Part shown: positions 1-8,611 of the stretch, one piece after another
How positions within the stretch are numbered: the stretch's first letter is position 1
How the letters are laid out: each line of letters begins with the position of its first letter
Source: Acetobacteraceae bacterium
GTDB lineage: Bacteria > Pseudomonadota > Alphaproteobacteria > Acetobacterales > Acetobacteraceae
Reading direction: 5' to 3'
DNA: 46,647 nt
NCBI GenBank assembly: GCA_030037665.1
Contig: JASHQG010000097.1
Location: forward strand, 1-46,647
Made by a program: the position numbers and the translations under genes
Notes under the pieces: generated by a model
What the model was told of the DNA's origin: nothing
The model's input: only the letters and a program-made list of their open reading frames with translations
Database searches by the model: none

Positions 1-837
1 GCCCGTGTCGCGCGTCGCCTGCAGCAGATCGTAGTAGGTCGTGCGGTGGCGCTTGAAGTAGTGCGAGAGATAGAGGACGGGCTTTTCCAGCACGCCCCCC
101 TCGCAGAGCAGGAAGGCGATCAGAAGCCGCCCGACACGCCCATTGCCGTCGAGGAACGGATGGATGGTCTCGAACTGCGCATGCGCGAGGCCGATCTTGA
201 TCAGGATCGGCAGGTTGCTCTCTCCATGTAGGAATTTTTCCAGATCTCCGAGCGCCTCGGGCACCACGTGGGGCGGGGGCGGCACGAAGGTCGCTTCGTT
301 CAGCGTGCATCCCGTCGGGCCGATCCAGTTCTGCGTTCGACGAAGCTCCCCGGGAGTGAGATGCGAGCCGCGAACGCCATCCAGCAGCTTTTCGTGAATC
401 TCGCGAATGAGCCGCATCGAGACGGGCAGTTCCCGAAGCCGCGCGAGACCGTGGTTCATCGCCGCCACATAGTTGACGACCTCGTCCACGTCCTTCGGCG
501 CATCCGGCGCGTAGAGTTGGGCTTCGGCGGCCAGGAGGTCTTGGAGCGAGCTTTGCGTGCCCTCGATCTGGCTCGACAGCACGGCTTCCTTGCGGACATA
601 CATGAAGACGAACAGGTCAGGGTTCGGCAGGGTGAGGATCGAGCCGTCGAGCCGGCCAAGGGCCAGATTGGCTTCGGAAAGGAACCCTTGGAGTCGGCCT
701 GACAGATCGACCGGAGGCGCTGGCGGGAGCGGCGCCGGGACGAAAGCCCGGTAGCCGGCCGGCTGGCGCTGATATGTTCCTGCGCGGGTCTGGACGCCCT
801 TCGCGCCTTGCGCTTCCTTGGTATTGGTTTCTTGCAT
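1..837 (-). CDS. Fic family protein (AMP-transferase), partial
   Basis: Fic proteins transfer AMP (or related groups) from a nucleotide to target-protein hydroxyls. The frame runs from ATG at 837 to the window edge without a stop, giving 279 residues, so the C-terminus is missing. The catalytic motif [12 protein letters not shown] is intact (the family pattern is HPFxxGNGRxxR), about 40 residues before the cut. An SxxxEG motif (SSQIEG) sits in the N-terminal helical part. In class II Fic proteins this is the self-inhibitory helix whose Glu blocks ATP binding, so the enzyme is probably autoinhibited. No antitoxin gene is adjacent upstream. The only upstream coding trace is the broken ORF at 1027. 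An imperfect palindrome lies 24 bases upstream of the start. Whether it modifies a host target or is part of a mobile island is inference. Confidence 0.9.
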   Translation of the reverse strand, partial: MQETNTKEAQGAKGVQTRAGTYQRQPAGYRAFVPAPLPPAPPVDLSGRLQGFLSEANLALGRLDGSILTLPNPDLFVFMYVRKEAVLSSQIEGTQSSLQDLLAAEAQLYAPDAPKDVDEVVNYVAAMNHGLARLRELPVSMRLIREIHEKLLDGVRGSHLTPGELRRTQNWIGPTGCTLNEATFVPPPPHVVPEALGDLEKFLHGESNLPILIKIGLAHAQFETIHPFLDGNGRVGRLLIAFLLCEGGVLEKPVLYLSHYFKRHRTTYYDLLQATRDTG

Positions 838-860
838 AGCGACAGCCAGACGCACCAGTA

Positions 861-918
861 TTAAAGCCTGCCTTGCATATAGGCGCCGGCGCGACCCCAT
901 ATGCAAGGCAAACTTTAG
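861..918. promoter_or_regulatory. Imperfect palindrome upstream of fic
   Basis: The 20-base arms 861-880 and 899-918 are inverted copies with three mismatches, separated by 18 bases. The inner 12 bases of each arm (TGCCTTGCATAT and its complement) match perfectly. It lies 24 bases upstream of the fic start, where a repressor operator or a promoter with bound regulator would be expected. The arms are too far apart for a simple terminator, and no T-run follows. Function is inferred from position only. Confidence 0.5.
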
Positions 919-1026
919 CTGGCTCTCGGCTTCCCGACGACGTCGGCCGTCTGCTCGCCGGGTTCCTCGGGCCGCGGCAAGCCGGTGCTCCTGGCACGAT
1001 ATCTCAGAAAGTCACATGAGCTAACC

Positions 1027-1398
1027 ATGGGTCGCCCATCACTCAAGGGAACCGCCGTGACCGACGCCCAACGCATGCGGCGCTATCGCGCCCTGATCAG
1101 GAGGCGAACGACAACGCCCAAGCCCAGCACAGGCTGCACCACCTCCGGGGCTACCTAGGCCGATCCTGAGGCGATTGCACGGGCACTCGACGACGCCGTG
1201 CGGGAGGACCAGGCGCTCTGGATAAGCGAGGCCATGCGACGGCTGGTAGCGGAATACGGCGCCGACATGCCGGCGCCCAGATTACTGCGGCTGTCGTCGG
1301 CGGACTGTCCTAAGCGCATTTGCCGGACAGAATCCGACGTGAGCGGTCAGTGGCCAGGGCAGCTGGTGCTAGGGTGGCCCGCCGGACGGCTGCTTTGA
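1027..1398 (+). pseudogene. Broken small basic ORF, two halves in one frame
   Basis: ATG at 1027 opens a basic N-terminus (MGRPSLKGTAVTDAQRMRRY) that stops at TAG 1156-1158. The same frame then continues with protein-like sequence (DPEAIARALDDAVREDQALW, then ISEAMRRLVAEYGAD) to a stop at 1396-1398. Read through the stop, this looks like one small DNA-binding-like or helical protein interrupted by a nonsense mutation, possibly with an additional shift near 1107. I do not recognise the family. It is divergent from fic and might once have been its partner, but this is speculation. Alternatively the second half is a separate gene starting at GTG 1198. Confidence 0.3.
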
Positions 1399-1665
1399 CT
1401 GGGTGTCAGTGGACTTCGATGATGTTGGCAAAGGCGAGATCTGCGCCAGCACGAACTCCACGAAGGTCGATAGCGAGCGATTGTTCTTCCCCTCCGGAGT
1501 CAGCCACAGGTAGTAACCTCTGTGCCGCCCGAGCGGGATTAGGCCGGTTTCCGGAGGCGTGTTCTGAACGGACGCAAGCAGCCACGGCTTCGTGGGATCG
1601 TAGATCTTCAGCAGTCGGTTGATATAGTCCGGCGTCTCGACCTGACCCTCTTGGATCGTCGTCAT
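1369..1665 (-). CDS. Hypothetical protein, possibly a 5'-truncated remnant
   Basis: The frame encodes 98 residues from ATG 1665. The composition looks coding (IYDPTKPWLLASVQNTPP, then GYYLWLTPEGKNNRSLSTFV) and the tail is a Ser/Thr/Pro-rich run. The same frame stays protein-like for about 20 residues upstream of the ATG, so the ORF may be the surviving C-terminal part of a larger gene. The stretch around GYYLW...FVEFVL faintly resembles the end of a LysR-type effector domain, but this is too weak to name it. It lies between fic and the 3' end of tRNA-Leu. The 371 bases between this ORF and the tRNA hold nothing else I can support. Confidence 0.4.
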   Translation of the reverse strand: MTTIQEGQVETPDYINRLLKIYDPTKPWLLASVQNTPPETGLIPLGRHRGYYLWLTPEGKNNRSLSTFVEFVLAQISPLPTSSKSTDTQSKQPSGGPP

Positions 1666-2036
1666 ATCGGGCGAACCAAGCGCCTTCGCCTGAGCCGCTG
1701 TGAGGCAGAACACACAATATGCAGGCTGCCTTCGACTTGGGAGGCGGGGCGCCGCGGTCTGATCGCCGTGGTCGAAGCGGCATCGCCGCCTGATACCGAG
1801 CGCGCCGCCCGCGGCGCACTCAGTGGGCGATCTGGTTCGCGCGCGCTCCCGCCGCAAACGCATCCGCCACAGTCGTCGCGCCAGGGGATGTGAGGGCCGT
1901 CACGTTTGGGCGTCGATAGCACCTTTTCGGCCTACTTGTCCGCACAATGTCCGCAGACTCCGTCAGATGTCTTGAATTATCAGCGGCGGCGCTGGGGTCG
2001 AAAAACGCTCATTTACTTAATCGAATCATAGACTTG

Positions 2037-2119
2037 TGCCCGCCTAGGGATTCGAACCCTAACGTCCTCACGGACTACGGATTTTAAGTCCGCTGCGTCT
2101 ACCGTTCCGCCAGGCGGGC
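2037..2119 (-). tRNA. tRNA-Leu (anticodon TAA)
   Basis: The reverse strand folds into a class II tRNA of 83 nt. The acceptor stem GCCCGCC pairs with GGCGGGC, the anticodon loop is CTTAAAA (anticodon TAA), there is a variable arm (AGTCCGTGAGGACGT region), and the T-arm contains GGTTCGAATCC. The discriminator base is A at 2037, and CCA is not encoded. The fic-bearing flank begins directly after its 3' end, the side where tRNA-targeted integrases insert. Confidence 0.95.
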
Positions 2120-2394
2120 GTGGGCGACCGTTATAGCAGGCGATCGAGTGAGCGAAATCCGTTGGGAATGGGCAAGCGCGCGGCAACGGCAGCGACCGGT
2201 ATGCCTGTTCGCCGAGTCCACTGGCGGTGAACAGGACGGGCTTTATTGCTGCCAGACCTCTTTGCGGGTCGGGACGCATCGTTACCGAAATTGCCGGTCG
2301 CGCTGCGGATCGGGACCTCATCGGCTTGGGCAATCCCAAAACGCGCCAATGTCTCATTGCTTCACGGCAGCCGGTCGACCATCTGCCTGGCAGG

Positions 2395-3312
2395 TCACCG
2401 CGCGCCGCCGGCCAGCCCATCGGCGATATCCAGCGCGCGGCGGATCAGGTTCTCGCTCGCCTCGGGGGTGCGGAACGCGGAGTGCGCCGAGAGTGTGACG
2501 TTCTCCATGCGCGTCAGTGGATGATCGGACGGCAACGGCTCGGTCGCGAATACGTCCAGCGCGGCGTGGCACAGGCGGCCGTCCTGCAGCGCGGCGATCA
2601 TCGCTGCCTCATCCACGATCGCGCCCCGCGCCGTGTTGACGAGGATTGCGCGCGGCCGCATGCGGCCGATGCGCTCCGCATTCAAGAGGCCGCGTGTCTC
2701 GTCGTTCAACAGCAAGTGCACCGACAGCACGTGGCTTTCCGCGAGCAGCGTGTCCATGTCGACAAACATGACGCCAGGCGCGCTCTTGGGCGAGCGATTC
2801 CACGCCAGTACACGCATGCCGGAGCCATGCGCGATGCGTGCCACTTCGGCCGCAATGCCGCCGAAGCCGAGCAAGCCGATGGTCTTGCCGGTTAGTTGCG
2901 GCCCCTCGGTGCGCAGCCAGTTGCCGGCGCGCACGGCGTGGTCCATCCGCGCGACGCCGCGTGCGGCCGCCCACATCAGCGCGACGGCGTGCTCCGCCAC
3001 CGCGGTGTCGCCGTAGCCTTTGATGATGTGCACCGTGATGCCGAGTTCGGCGAGTTCTTCGGGGTGCATGTAGCTGCGCGCGCCCGTGCCGAGGAAAATG
3101 ATATGTTTCAGGCCGGCGCAGCGACGCATGACGTCGGTGGGCATCTGGCTGTGGTCGTCGAGCACGAAATCGTACCCGGCCAGCAGGCCCGGCAGTTCAT
3201 CCGGCCGTACCGTATCCTGCTGACGAACGGTCACCGGCGGGTCTGTGGGGCGTACGACCCTTTGGAACACATCGGCCAGATCATCGACGGCGTCGAGAAA
3301 CACACCTCTCAT
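2395..3312 (-). CDS. D-isomer-specific 2-hydroxyacid dehydrogenase
   Basis: The predicted role is NAD(P)-dependent reduction of a 2-keto acid or oxidation of a D-2-hydroxy acid in the cytoplasm. The protein has 305 residues. The Rossmann glycine motif GFGG is at about 149-152, the substrate-binding and catalytic Arg is in NTARG (about 229), the catalytic Glu is in DVFATEP (about 258), and the acid/base His is in SAHSAF (about 277). All three family residues are therefore kept. The start at 3312 is preceded by GGAGG with a 6-base spacer; an upstream ATG at 3327 has no such site. The substrate cannot be told from sequence. The protein is near the short end for the family. The 275 bases to tRNA-Leu contain nothing recognisable. 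Confidence 0.9.
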   Translation of the reverse strand: MRGVFLDAVDDLADVFQRVVRPTDPPVTVRQQDTVRPDELPGLLAGYDFVLDDHSQMPTDVMRRCAGLKHIIFLGTGARSYMHPEELAELGITVHIIKGYGDTAVAEHAVALMWAAARGVARMDHAVRAGNWLRTEGPQLTGKTIGLLGFGGIAAEVARIAHGSGMRVLAWNRSPKSAPGVMFVDMDTLLAESHVLSVHLLLNDETRGLLNAERIGRMRPRAILVNTARGAIVDEAAMIAALQDGRLCHAALDVFATEPLPSDHPLTRMENVTLSAHSAFRTPEASENLIRRALDIADGLAGGAR

Positions 3313-3432
3313 ACGCGTCCTCCACACAGCGAGCGGAGGGCTCCGCGGCGCTCGTCACGCGTGGCTCGGCGCGGCAGCAGTCCCCGACCAGAGATTGCAG
3401 CGCCGCTACGCGCGCGGCAATGATGACAGAGG

Positions 3433-4056
3433 CTATGTGCCGCGCTTGGCAGGTCCGATCGGACGCGCGGTGTCGCGGGCGGTCCATACCCGGGCGCGCG
3501 CGCTCGGGGGTGCCATGTTGGGAATGGCACGCGGTGCGATCGGCGCAACGACCGGGCTGGCCGGCGCCTGCATGCTCACCGCGCCGCAGCCGTTGCCACT
3601 GCGCGCCACATGTACCTGCGGCTTGCCGCCATTCGCCGGGTAGTCGTAGGTGATCGCCTCACTGCACACACGGTGGCCCGAATTGATGGATGTGAGGAAG
3701 ACGCCTGTCCCGGCGCCCGGCTGCGGCATGCCACGCATCGCCGCCTCAAAGACCTGCTGCGGGTCAGGCATCGGCGTGGCGAACATCGCGTTCATGTCGG
3801 CGATCATCCGCTGCATCATCGCATCCTGCTGCGCGATGATGCTGGCAATGGGGAAGCCCATCGGTGCCGATGTCACGTAAGCCGGCGCGGCGGTCGTCGC
3901 CAGGCGGGGCAGCACGACCACCGTCGCACCAGCCGGGACGTAGACGTAATGGCCGCCGGTCGGCGGCGGGGCTGCGCTGGCGCTCTTGCCTGCACAGAGG
4001 AAGAGGAACGGGAGTGCCAGGATGACACCCAGAATGGCCCGTTGGCCCTTGTGCAT
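3433..4056 (-). CDS. Hypothetical exported protein
   Basis: The protein has 207 residues with a clear signal peptide (positive MHKGQR, hydrophobic ILGVILALPFLFLCAG, cleavage after SASA). The start at 4056 is set by GGAGGAAG upstream. The mature part is rich in Ala, Pro and Met. It contains a Met-rich segment (QQDAMMQRMIADMNAMFATP), two Cys residues (RVCSEA and GNGCG) that could form a disulfide, and a Pro/Ala-rich basic tail. I do not recognise a domain. It is probably periplasmic. It lies upstream of, and divergent from, the alcohol dehydrogenase gene. Confidence 0.65.
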   Translation of the reverse strand: MHKGQRAILGVILALPFLFLCAGKSASAAPPPTGGHYVYVPAGATVVVLPRLATTAAPAYVTSAPMGFPIASIIAQQDAMMQRMIADMNAMFATPMPDPQQVFEAAMRGMPQPGAGTGVFLTSINSGHRVCSEAITYDYPANGGKPQVHVARSGNGCGAVSMQAPASPVVAPIAPRAIPNMAPPSARARVWTARDTARPIGPAKRGT

Positions 4057-4225
4057 CGTGCTTCCTCCAATCTTCGTCCACGTCAAAGTATCGGCAGTGT
4101 TCCGCGGGCGGCTTTGCGTGGCGTCTGCCTCGCGATGAATTTTTGGTCATGTCCGGCGCGTGACGCTCCCGGCCGCGGGGAGTAAAGCGGCCTCCGACCA
4201 GACAGCCAGACAGGAGGAAATGACC

Positions 4226-5413
4226 ATGACCACCGTCAACGCAAATATTGCCTCCCCGCGGATGCTGCTGGTCGGCGGTGGCAGCGTGCGGCAGATCGCC
4301 GACGTGCTGAGCCGGTTCGATCTGTCCCGACCGCTGGTGGTGAGCGACCCGGTGATGGTCTCCACGGGCCTCATTCAACGCGTGGTGGAACCGTTGACCG
4401 CAGCGGGCATGGCGCCGAGCGTGTTTGCAGACACCGTGTCCGACCCCACCGACATGGTGATCGAGGCCGGCGTCAAGGTCTTCGGTCAGGGCCATTACGA
4501 CTGCCTGGTCGGGTTCGGCGGCGGCTCACCAATCGACACCGCGAAGGGCATGGCCATCCTGGCCGCGGGTGGGGGAAAGATGCGCAACTACAAAGCACCG
4601 GTCGCCGCCGACAAAGGCGCGGTACCGATCATCGCCATCCCGACCACGGCGGGCACTGGCAGCGAGTGCACGCGGTTCACCGTCATCACCGATACCGAGC
4701 ATGACGAGAAGATGCTGATCGCCGGTTTCGGCGCTCTGCCGCTGGCAGCGGTCGTCGATTACGAACTGACGTACACCGTTCCGGCGCGCACCACCGCCGA
4801 TACGGGCATCGACAGTTTCACACATGCACTGGAAGCGTTCGTCTCGAAGCGTGCCAATCCATTCAGCGACGCGCTTGCTCTGTCTGCGATGGAACTGATC
4901 GGCCGGCACATCCGCACCGCCTATGCCGAACCGCGCAACGCGGGCGCTCGCGAGGGCATGATGTTGGGTGCAACCCAGGCGGGGCTGGCGTTCTCCAACT
5001 CGTCAGTCGCGCTTGTTCACGGCATGTCGCGGCCGATCGGCGCGCATTTTCACGTGCCGCATGGGTTGTCGAACGCGATGCTGTTGCCGGCGGTGACGCG
5101 CTATTCCGTTGCCGGCGCCGAGGCGCGCTATGCCGAGGCGGCGCGCCGGGTCGGCTTCGCCGCGGCGGGCGATAGAGACGCTGCGGCAGCGGCGAAGCTG
5201 ATCACCGGGCTGCAGACGTGGAACAAGGAACTGTCAGTGCCCACGCCGGCTGATTACGGGATCAAGGAAGCGGACTGGAACACCAAGATGGCGCTGATGG
5301 CGGAGCAGGCGCTGGCGTCGGGCAGCCCGGGCAACAATCCGCGCGTCCCGGATGCAGGGCAGATTGTGGCCCTCTACCGGGAAGTGTGGACCGGCGCGGC
5401 AACGAATGCGTGA
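4226..5413 (+). CDS. Iron-containing alcohol dehydrogenase
   Basis: This is a group III (Fe-dependent) alcohol dehydrogenase of 395 residues that interconverts an alcohol and an aldehyde or ketone with NAD(P). The dinucleotide motif GGGSPIDTAK is at 98-107. The metal ligands expected in this family are all present: Asp196 and His200 (GIDSFTHALEA), His265 (ALVHGM) and His279 (VPHG). GGAGG ends 8 bases before ATG 4226. An ATG at 4220 lies only 2 bases from it, so 4226 is preferred. Substrate is unknown. The downstream gene on the same strand is 800 bases away and separated by the decayed RidA gene, so no operon is evident. Confidence 0.93.
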   Translation: MTTVNANIASPRMLLVGGGSVRQIADVLSRFDLSRPLVVSDPVMVSTGLIQRVVEPLTAAGMAPSVFADTVSDPTDMVIEAGVKVFGQGHYDCLVGFGGGSPIDTAKGMAILAAGGGKMRNYKAPVAADKGAVPIIAIPTTAGTGSECTRFTVITDTEHDEKMLIAGFGALPLAAVVDYELTYTVPARTTADTGIDSFTHALEAFVSKRANPFSDALALSAMELIGRHIRTAYAEPRNAGAREGMMLGATQAGLAFSNSSVALVHGMSRPIGAHFHVPHGLSNAMLLPAVTRYSVAGAEARYAEAARRVGFAAAGDRDAAAAAKLITGLQTWNKELSVPTPADYGIKEADWNTKMALMAEQALASGSPGNNPRVPDAGQIVALYREVWTGAATNA

Positions 5414-5529
5414 TGGCGATCGCGCTCTGCCATGACGGAGTGCGGTCGTGTGGCCCGCGTCCAGGAATGTCGGTCGCTACCTGCCCAACAGCTGCCCCTC
5501 GGTGACGGGGAGGCTCCGGCAGCCGCGGT

Positions 5530-5945
5530 TCATCGGTTATGAACCGCCACGGCCTCGATCTCGATCATGAAGTCCGGTCTCGCCAGGCGCGTGACGCCGG
5601 CCGTCGTGCTGGTCGGCATCGCGACGCCGAACTAGCGTATGCCCGCGTCGGTGCTTTTCCGGGACCCGCCGAAACCGGTGGCATACGCGTTTGGTCTGCA
5701 GGGCACCTGCCCGTGTTACGCCCGCCGCCTCGAGGCATCGGTCGAAATTCTCAAGTTGTGCTCCATGAGCGCACGCATCTCGCCGATACCGACACAGCGG
5801 CCGTCGATGTCACGAGTGAACTGGCCGGCAAGGAATACGATCCTGCCGGTGCCACTGAGCGTTACGCCATGCGAATACGATGGCGCCCGGCCGGCATACG
5901 CACATTCATGCCTTCGGGCTGAAGCCGATCGACTTTGATAGTCAC
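5530..5945 (-). pseudogene. Decayed RidA/YjgF family gene
   Basis: Three reading frames together spell a RidA-like protein. The start is VTIKVDRLQPEGM at GTG 5945. After a frameshift comes YSHGVTLSGTGRIVFLAGQF...MRALMEHNL, then NFDRCLEAAGV in another frame. The typical C-terminus, MPTSTTAGVTRLARPDFMIE followed by IEAVAV, ends at TGA 5530-5532, with an internal stop (TAG) just before that segment. At least two frameshifts and one nonsense codon are therefore needed, and the gene cannot make a full product. An intact RidA relative is at 39833-40294. Confidence 0.8.
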
Positions 5946-6226
5946 GTTCTTCCTTCCAGTCTCTGAAACGCCCCGTCCCGCTTGCGTTGCAAGGCGTGCG
6001 GAGCCGAAGCGCTCGCCCGCGGGAGCTCGCTTCGCCGCCGTGCGCCCCGCTAGGTGGAAGAACTTCTCCGACCGCCCACCGGAAACCTGCAACGAAGAGG
6101 TCTCTCATCCCGGGCGGGTGGGGTGACGGGCTGGCGGGGAACGCACACCACCGCCTCTGGCATTTGCCACTCCCGTCGTTACGCCGCACCATACCCAGGC
6201 CGCCACCTGGGAGGGGTCCGCCAACG

Positions 6227-7399
6227 ATGATCGCGCAGGAAGCCCGCAACTTCCGTCTGATCGGCCACGATCGATCCGCGGGCTGGGGCGGCGGCAGTCT
6301 GGTCGAAGTGCGGAACGGCCATGCCTATGTCGGCGCGATCGGCGGATCATCGTATGACGGCATCGAGGGCTTCACCGTCCACGATGTCACCGATCCGCGC
6401 AGACCACGCAAAGTCTGGGAATTCCGCGCCCCACCGGGTGTGCACATGCACAAGCTGCGTTACGTGCATGAAAATCTGCTCTATGTGAATTCGGAACGCC
6501 TGCCCGGCGATGCCGGCGCCAATGCGCGAGGCGGCTTCTACATCTTCGATATCTCCATTCCGCACGAGCCGCGGCAGGTCGGCTTCGTCGACATGCCTGG
6601 CAGCGGCCCACATCGCTTCGGCGTCGATAATCAACGACACCTGGCATTCTTCCCCTCCGACGCGCCCGGCTGGAAGAGACGCGTGATCTGGACGATGGAC
6701 ATCAGCAATCCGCTGGACCCGCGCGTGGTCGGCATCTGGGGCCTGCCGTGGCAGAAGGATCCCGACGCGGAACCGGCGAACGATCCGCACCCGAACGAGC
6801 GTGCCGTCACCTTCCACGGCCCGCCGATGATTCGCCACAACCGCATGTTTGCCGCGTTCTGGGGTGGTGGCGTCGCGGTGATCGACTGCTCCAACATCGG
6901 CGACATGAAGCTGCTCGGTCATGTCTGCTGGTCGCCGCCATTTGTCGGCTGTACCCATACAGCGTGGCCGATTGGTAATCGGCCATACCTCGTCGTGACC
7001 GACGAAGCGCGCGGGCGGCAGAACTATTGGGACAGCCAGTTCATGTGGGTCGTCGATATCCGCGACGAGACCAATCCCACGCCTGTCGCCACCTGGTTCC
7101 CCGAGCGCGAGAAATACTTCAACCGCGGCGGCCGGTTCGGCGCGCATAACATCCTGGAGAATGTGACCGACGAAGGCCCATGGTCCAATACGGTGTTCAT
7201 CACGTACTTCAACGCCGGTCTCCGCGCAGTCGATGTATCCGATCCATTGCGCCCGAAGGAGAAAGGCTGCTTCGTGCCGGCGCAGAGCGACAGCGAGCGT
7301 CCCGTGCAATCAAACGACATCGGCTGTGATGCGGATGGGCGGTTGTATCTGATCGACCGCTGGGGGAAGGGGATGCATATCCTGGAGTACACCGGCTGA
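6227..7399 (+). CDS. LVIVD-repeat beta-propeller protein
   Basis: The protein has 390 residues and no signal peptide. Repeated blocks of the form V-D-V-(T/S)-D-P with following proline/arginine (VHDVTDPRRPRKVWEF, FDISIPHEPRQVGFV, MDISNPLDPRVVGIW, VVDIRDETNPTPVATW, AVDVSDPLRPKEKGCF) are the signature of LVIVD repeats, which build a beta-propeller. It has many His residues and a CTHTAW segment, but no recognised catalytic triad. The open frame extends upstream to 5987, but GGGAGGGG about 11 bases before ATG 6227 and the loss of coding character upstream favour 6227. The enzymatic role is unknown. Confidence 0.75.
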   Translation: MIAQEARNFRLIGHDRSAGWGGGSLVEVRNGHAYVGAIGGSSYDGIEGFTVHDVTDPRRPRKVWEFRAPPGVHMHKLRYVHENLLYVNSERLPGDAGANARGGFYIFDISIPHEPRQVGFVDMPGSGPHRFGVDNQRHLAFFPSDAPGWKRRVIWTMDISNPLDPRVVGIWGLPWQKDPDAEPANDPHPNERAVTFHGPPMIRHNRMFAAFWGGGVAVIDCSNIGDMKLLGHVCWSPPFVGCTHTAWPIGNRPYLVVTDEARGRQNYWDSQFMWVVDIRDETNPTPVATWFPEREKYFNRGGRFGAHNILENVTDEGPWSNTVFITYFNAGLRAVDVSDPLRPKEKGCFVPAQSDSERPVQSNDIGCDADGRLYLIDRWGKGMHILEYTG

Positions 7400-7659
7400 T
7401 GTGTATGTTCTGCTACTATCCGGAGCAACCTCAGGCGGGCATCAGTCCGGCGTTGGCTGTTCGTGCGCGTCGCATCGAGGCAGCGCAGGCAGGGGAACGC
7501 GCGCCGGACAAAGCCTGGGAAATCTTTCTCGGCAGAGAGTCGGGCCCGGTCGCGTGGCGACACACTGCGCGCATTCTAGCGGCGCTGGAGGAAGCGTCGA
7601 ATTCGCCATCCGCCCGGCTGCGCTGTGACGCGGTCACCGCGCCGGCAGCGCCGGTGTAG
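7399..7659 (+). CDS. Possible small ORF overlapping the LVIVD stop codon
   Basis: ATG at 7399 overlaps the TGA of the LVIVD gene (TGATG), the pattern of translational coupling. It would encode 86 residues starting MCMFCYYPEQPQAG (a CxxxC pair near the N-terminus), with a helical, charged middle (RARRIEAAQAGERAPDKAWE). I recognise no family. The reading could be chance. Its main support is the stop/start overlap and the otherwise empty 291-base gap. Confidence 0.3.
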   Translation: MCMFCYYPEQPQAGISPALAVRARRIEAAQAGERAPDKAWEIFLGRESGPVAWRHTARILAALEEASNSPSARLRCDAVTAPAAPV

Positions 7660-7690
7660 GCTCGGGCGAATGTCAAGCGGGAGATGAGCG

Positions 7691-8104
7691 ATGGCAAGTG
7701 CACTGGAGGAAAAGGACGCGATCCGCGAGGTCCTGGGAAGCTATTGCTTTTACCTCGACAGCGGCGATTTCGAAGCAATGGCCGCGCTTTTCGCCGAGGA
7801 CGGCACGTGGCACACCGATTTCGGCAAGGGCACCGGCCACGCGGGAATCGTGGAACATGCGCGGAGCCTCCGGAAAGGCAGTGCACCGCAACCGCGCGGC
7901 GTGCACCTTACCACCAATATCGTCATCGAACTGAACGGTGACCACGCCACCGTTCGTTCGAACTGGATCGTGGCGCAGAACACCGATGCGGGGCCAAGGG
8001 TCAGCTCGGCCGGTGGCTATGCGGATGATATGGTGAAACGGGACGGGCGCTGGCTGTTCCAGCTACGCAGGATCGACCGCTTCGTCGCAGAGGGAAAATT
8101 CTAA
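7691..8104 (+). CDS. SnoaL/NTF2-like protein
   Basis: This is a 137-residue protein with the architecture of SnoaL-type NTF2-like folds. The N-terminal helix EEKDAIREVLGSYCFYLDSG is followed by DFEAMAALFAEDGTWHTDFG, the typical 'activity over acidic tip' segment. The central strands (HLTTNIVIELNGDHATVRSNW) lead to a C-terminal strand pair (DGRWLFQLRRIDRF). Members act as small isomerases, dehydratases, hydrolases or binding proteins, and the substrate cannot be predicted. GGGAGA lies about 8 bases before the ATG. The IS5-like relic begins immediately downstream. Confidence 0.8.
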   Translation: MASALEEKDAIREVLGSYCFYLDSGDFEAMAALFAEDGTWHTDFGKGTGHAGIVEHARSLRKGSAPQPRGVHLTTNIVIELNGDHATVRSNWIVAQNTDAGPRVSSAGGYADDMVKRDGRWLFQLRRIDRFVAEGKF

Positions 8105-8452
8105 GTGGCCGGAAAGCTCATGAGGAATTACTGAGCGGACGCACCATGAGTCGCACCGATGCCCAGCGAAGAAGCGCCAGGGCATTGTGCGCCAAGCATT
8201 CGAAATCCTTTGCGAGCCGGAGGCAACGGCCGGGCCGGGCGAATTTCTCCTTCACAGCACGGCGCCGTGGCAGCACGTTGAACCCACGGTCGGACCGGTT
8301 GACGTTCTCGGCGTTCAGTCGCGGCCTGACCGGCTTTGCTCGATCGCGGAACCTCGCGAATCGGTGCGAAGCCTGGCATCAGGTCAAGCCAACGGCTTCA
8401 CGGTCAAAATGCCAATCGACTCCGAAGACTCGTGAACTTCAGGGCCAGACAC
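8105..8452 (-). mobile_element. Relic of an IS5-family element, left of permease
   Basis: The minus strand from about 8325 to the stop at 8118-8120 encodes the C-terminus typical of IS5-family transposases: NRSDR...GFNVLPRR, then RLAKDFECLAHNALALLRWA and SVRLMVRPL. Segment 8347-8452 matches 10871-10976 on the same strand with no gaps (about 80% identity by hand count over 106 bases). That second segment is the non-coding 5' end of the other relic. This copy thus keeps its 5' end and transposase C-terminus but has lost the middle. It cannot transpose. 8453-8611 holds only the leader of the permease gene. Confidence 0.75.
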
Positions 8453-8611
8453 TGCGGCCTTCAGCGCGAGAGAATGCAGGGATATCCTGCACAATGCTGG
8501 TTGTGGTCAAACATCGCCGGGGCCCGCTCTCGCCGTTGCATGCCGGTTGCAGGAAGCGAGGGTGAAGCCCAATGTGGGCCCGCCCAATCGGTCCGACTAA
8601 GGAGACGGCAA

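Noticed and set aside
2013-2420. 135-residue open frame on the minus strand
   Set aside because: It runs through tRNA-Leu (VDAADLKSVVREDVRVRIPR is the translated tRNA) and has no motif.
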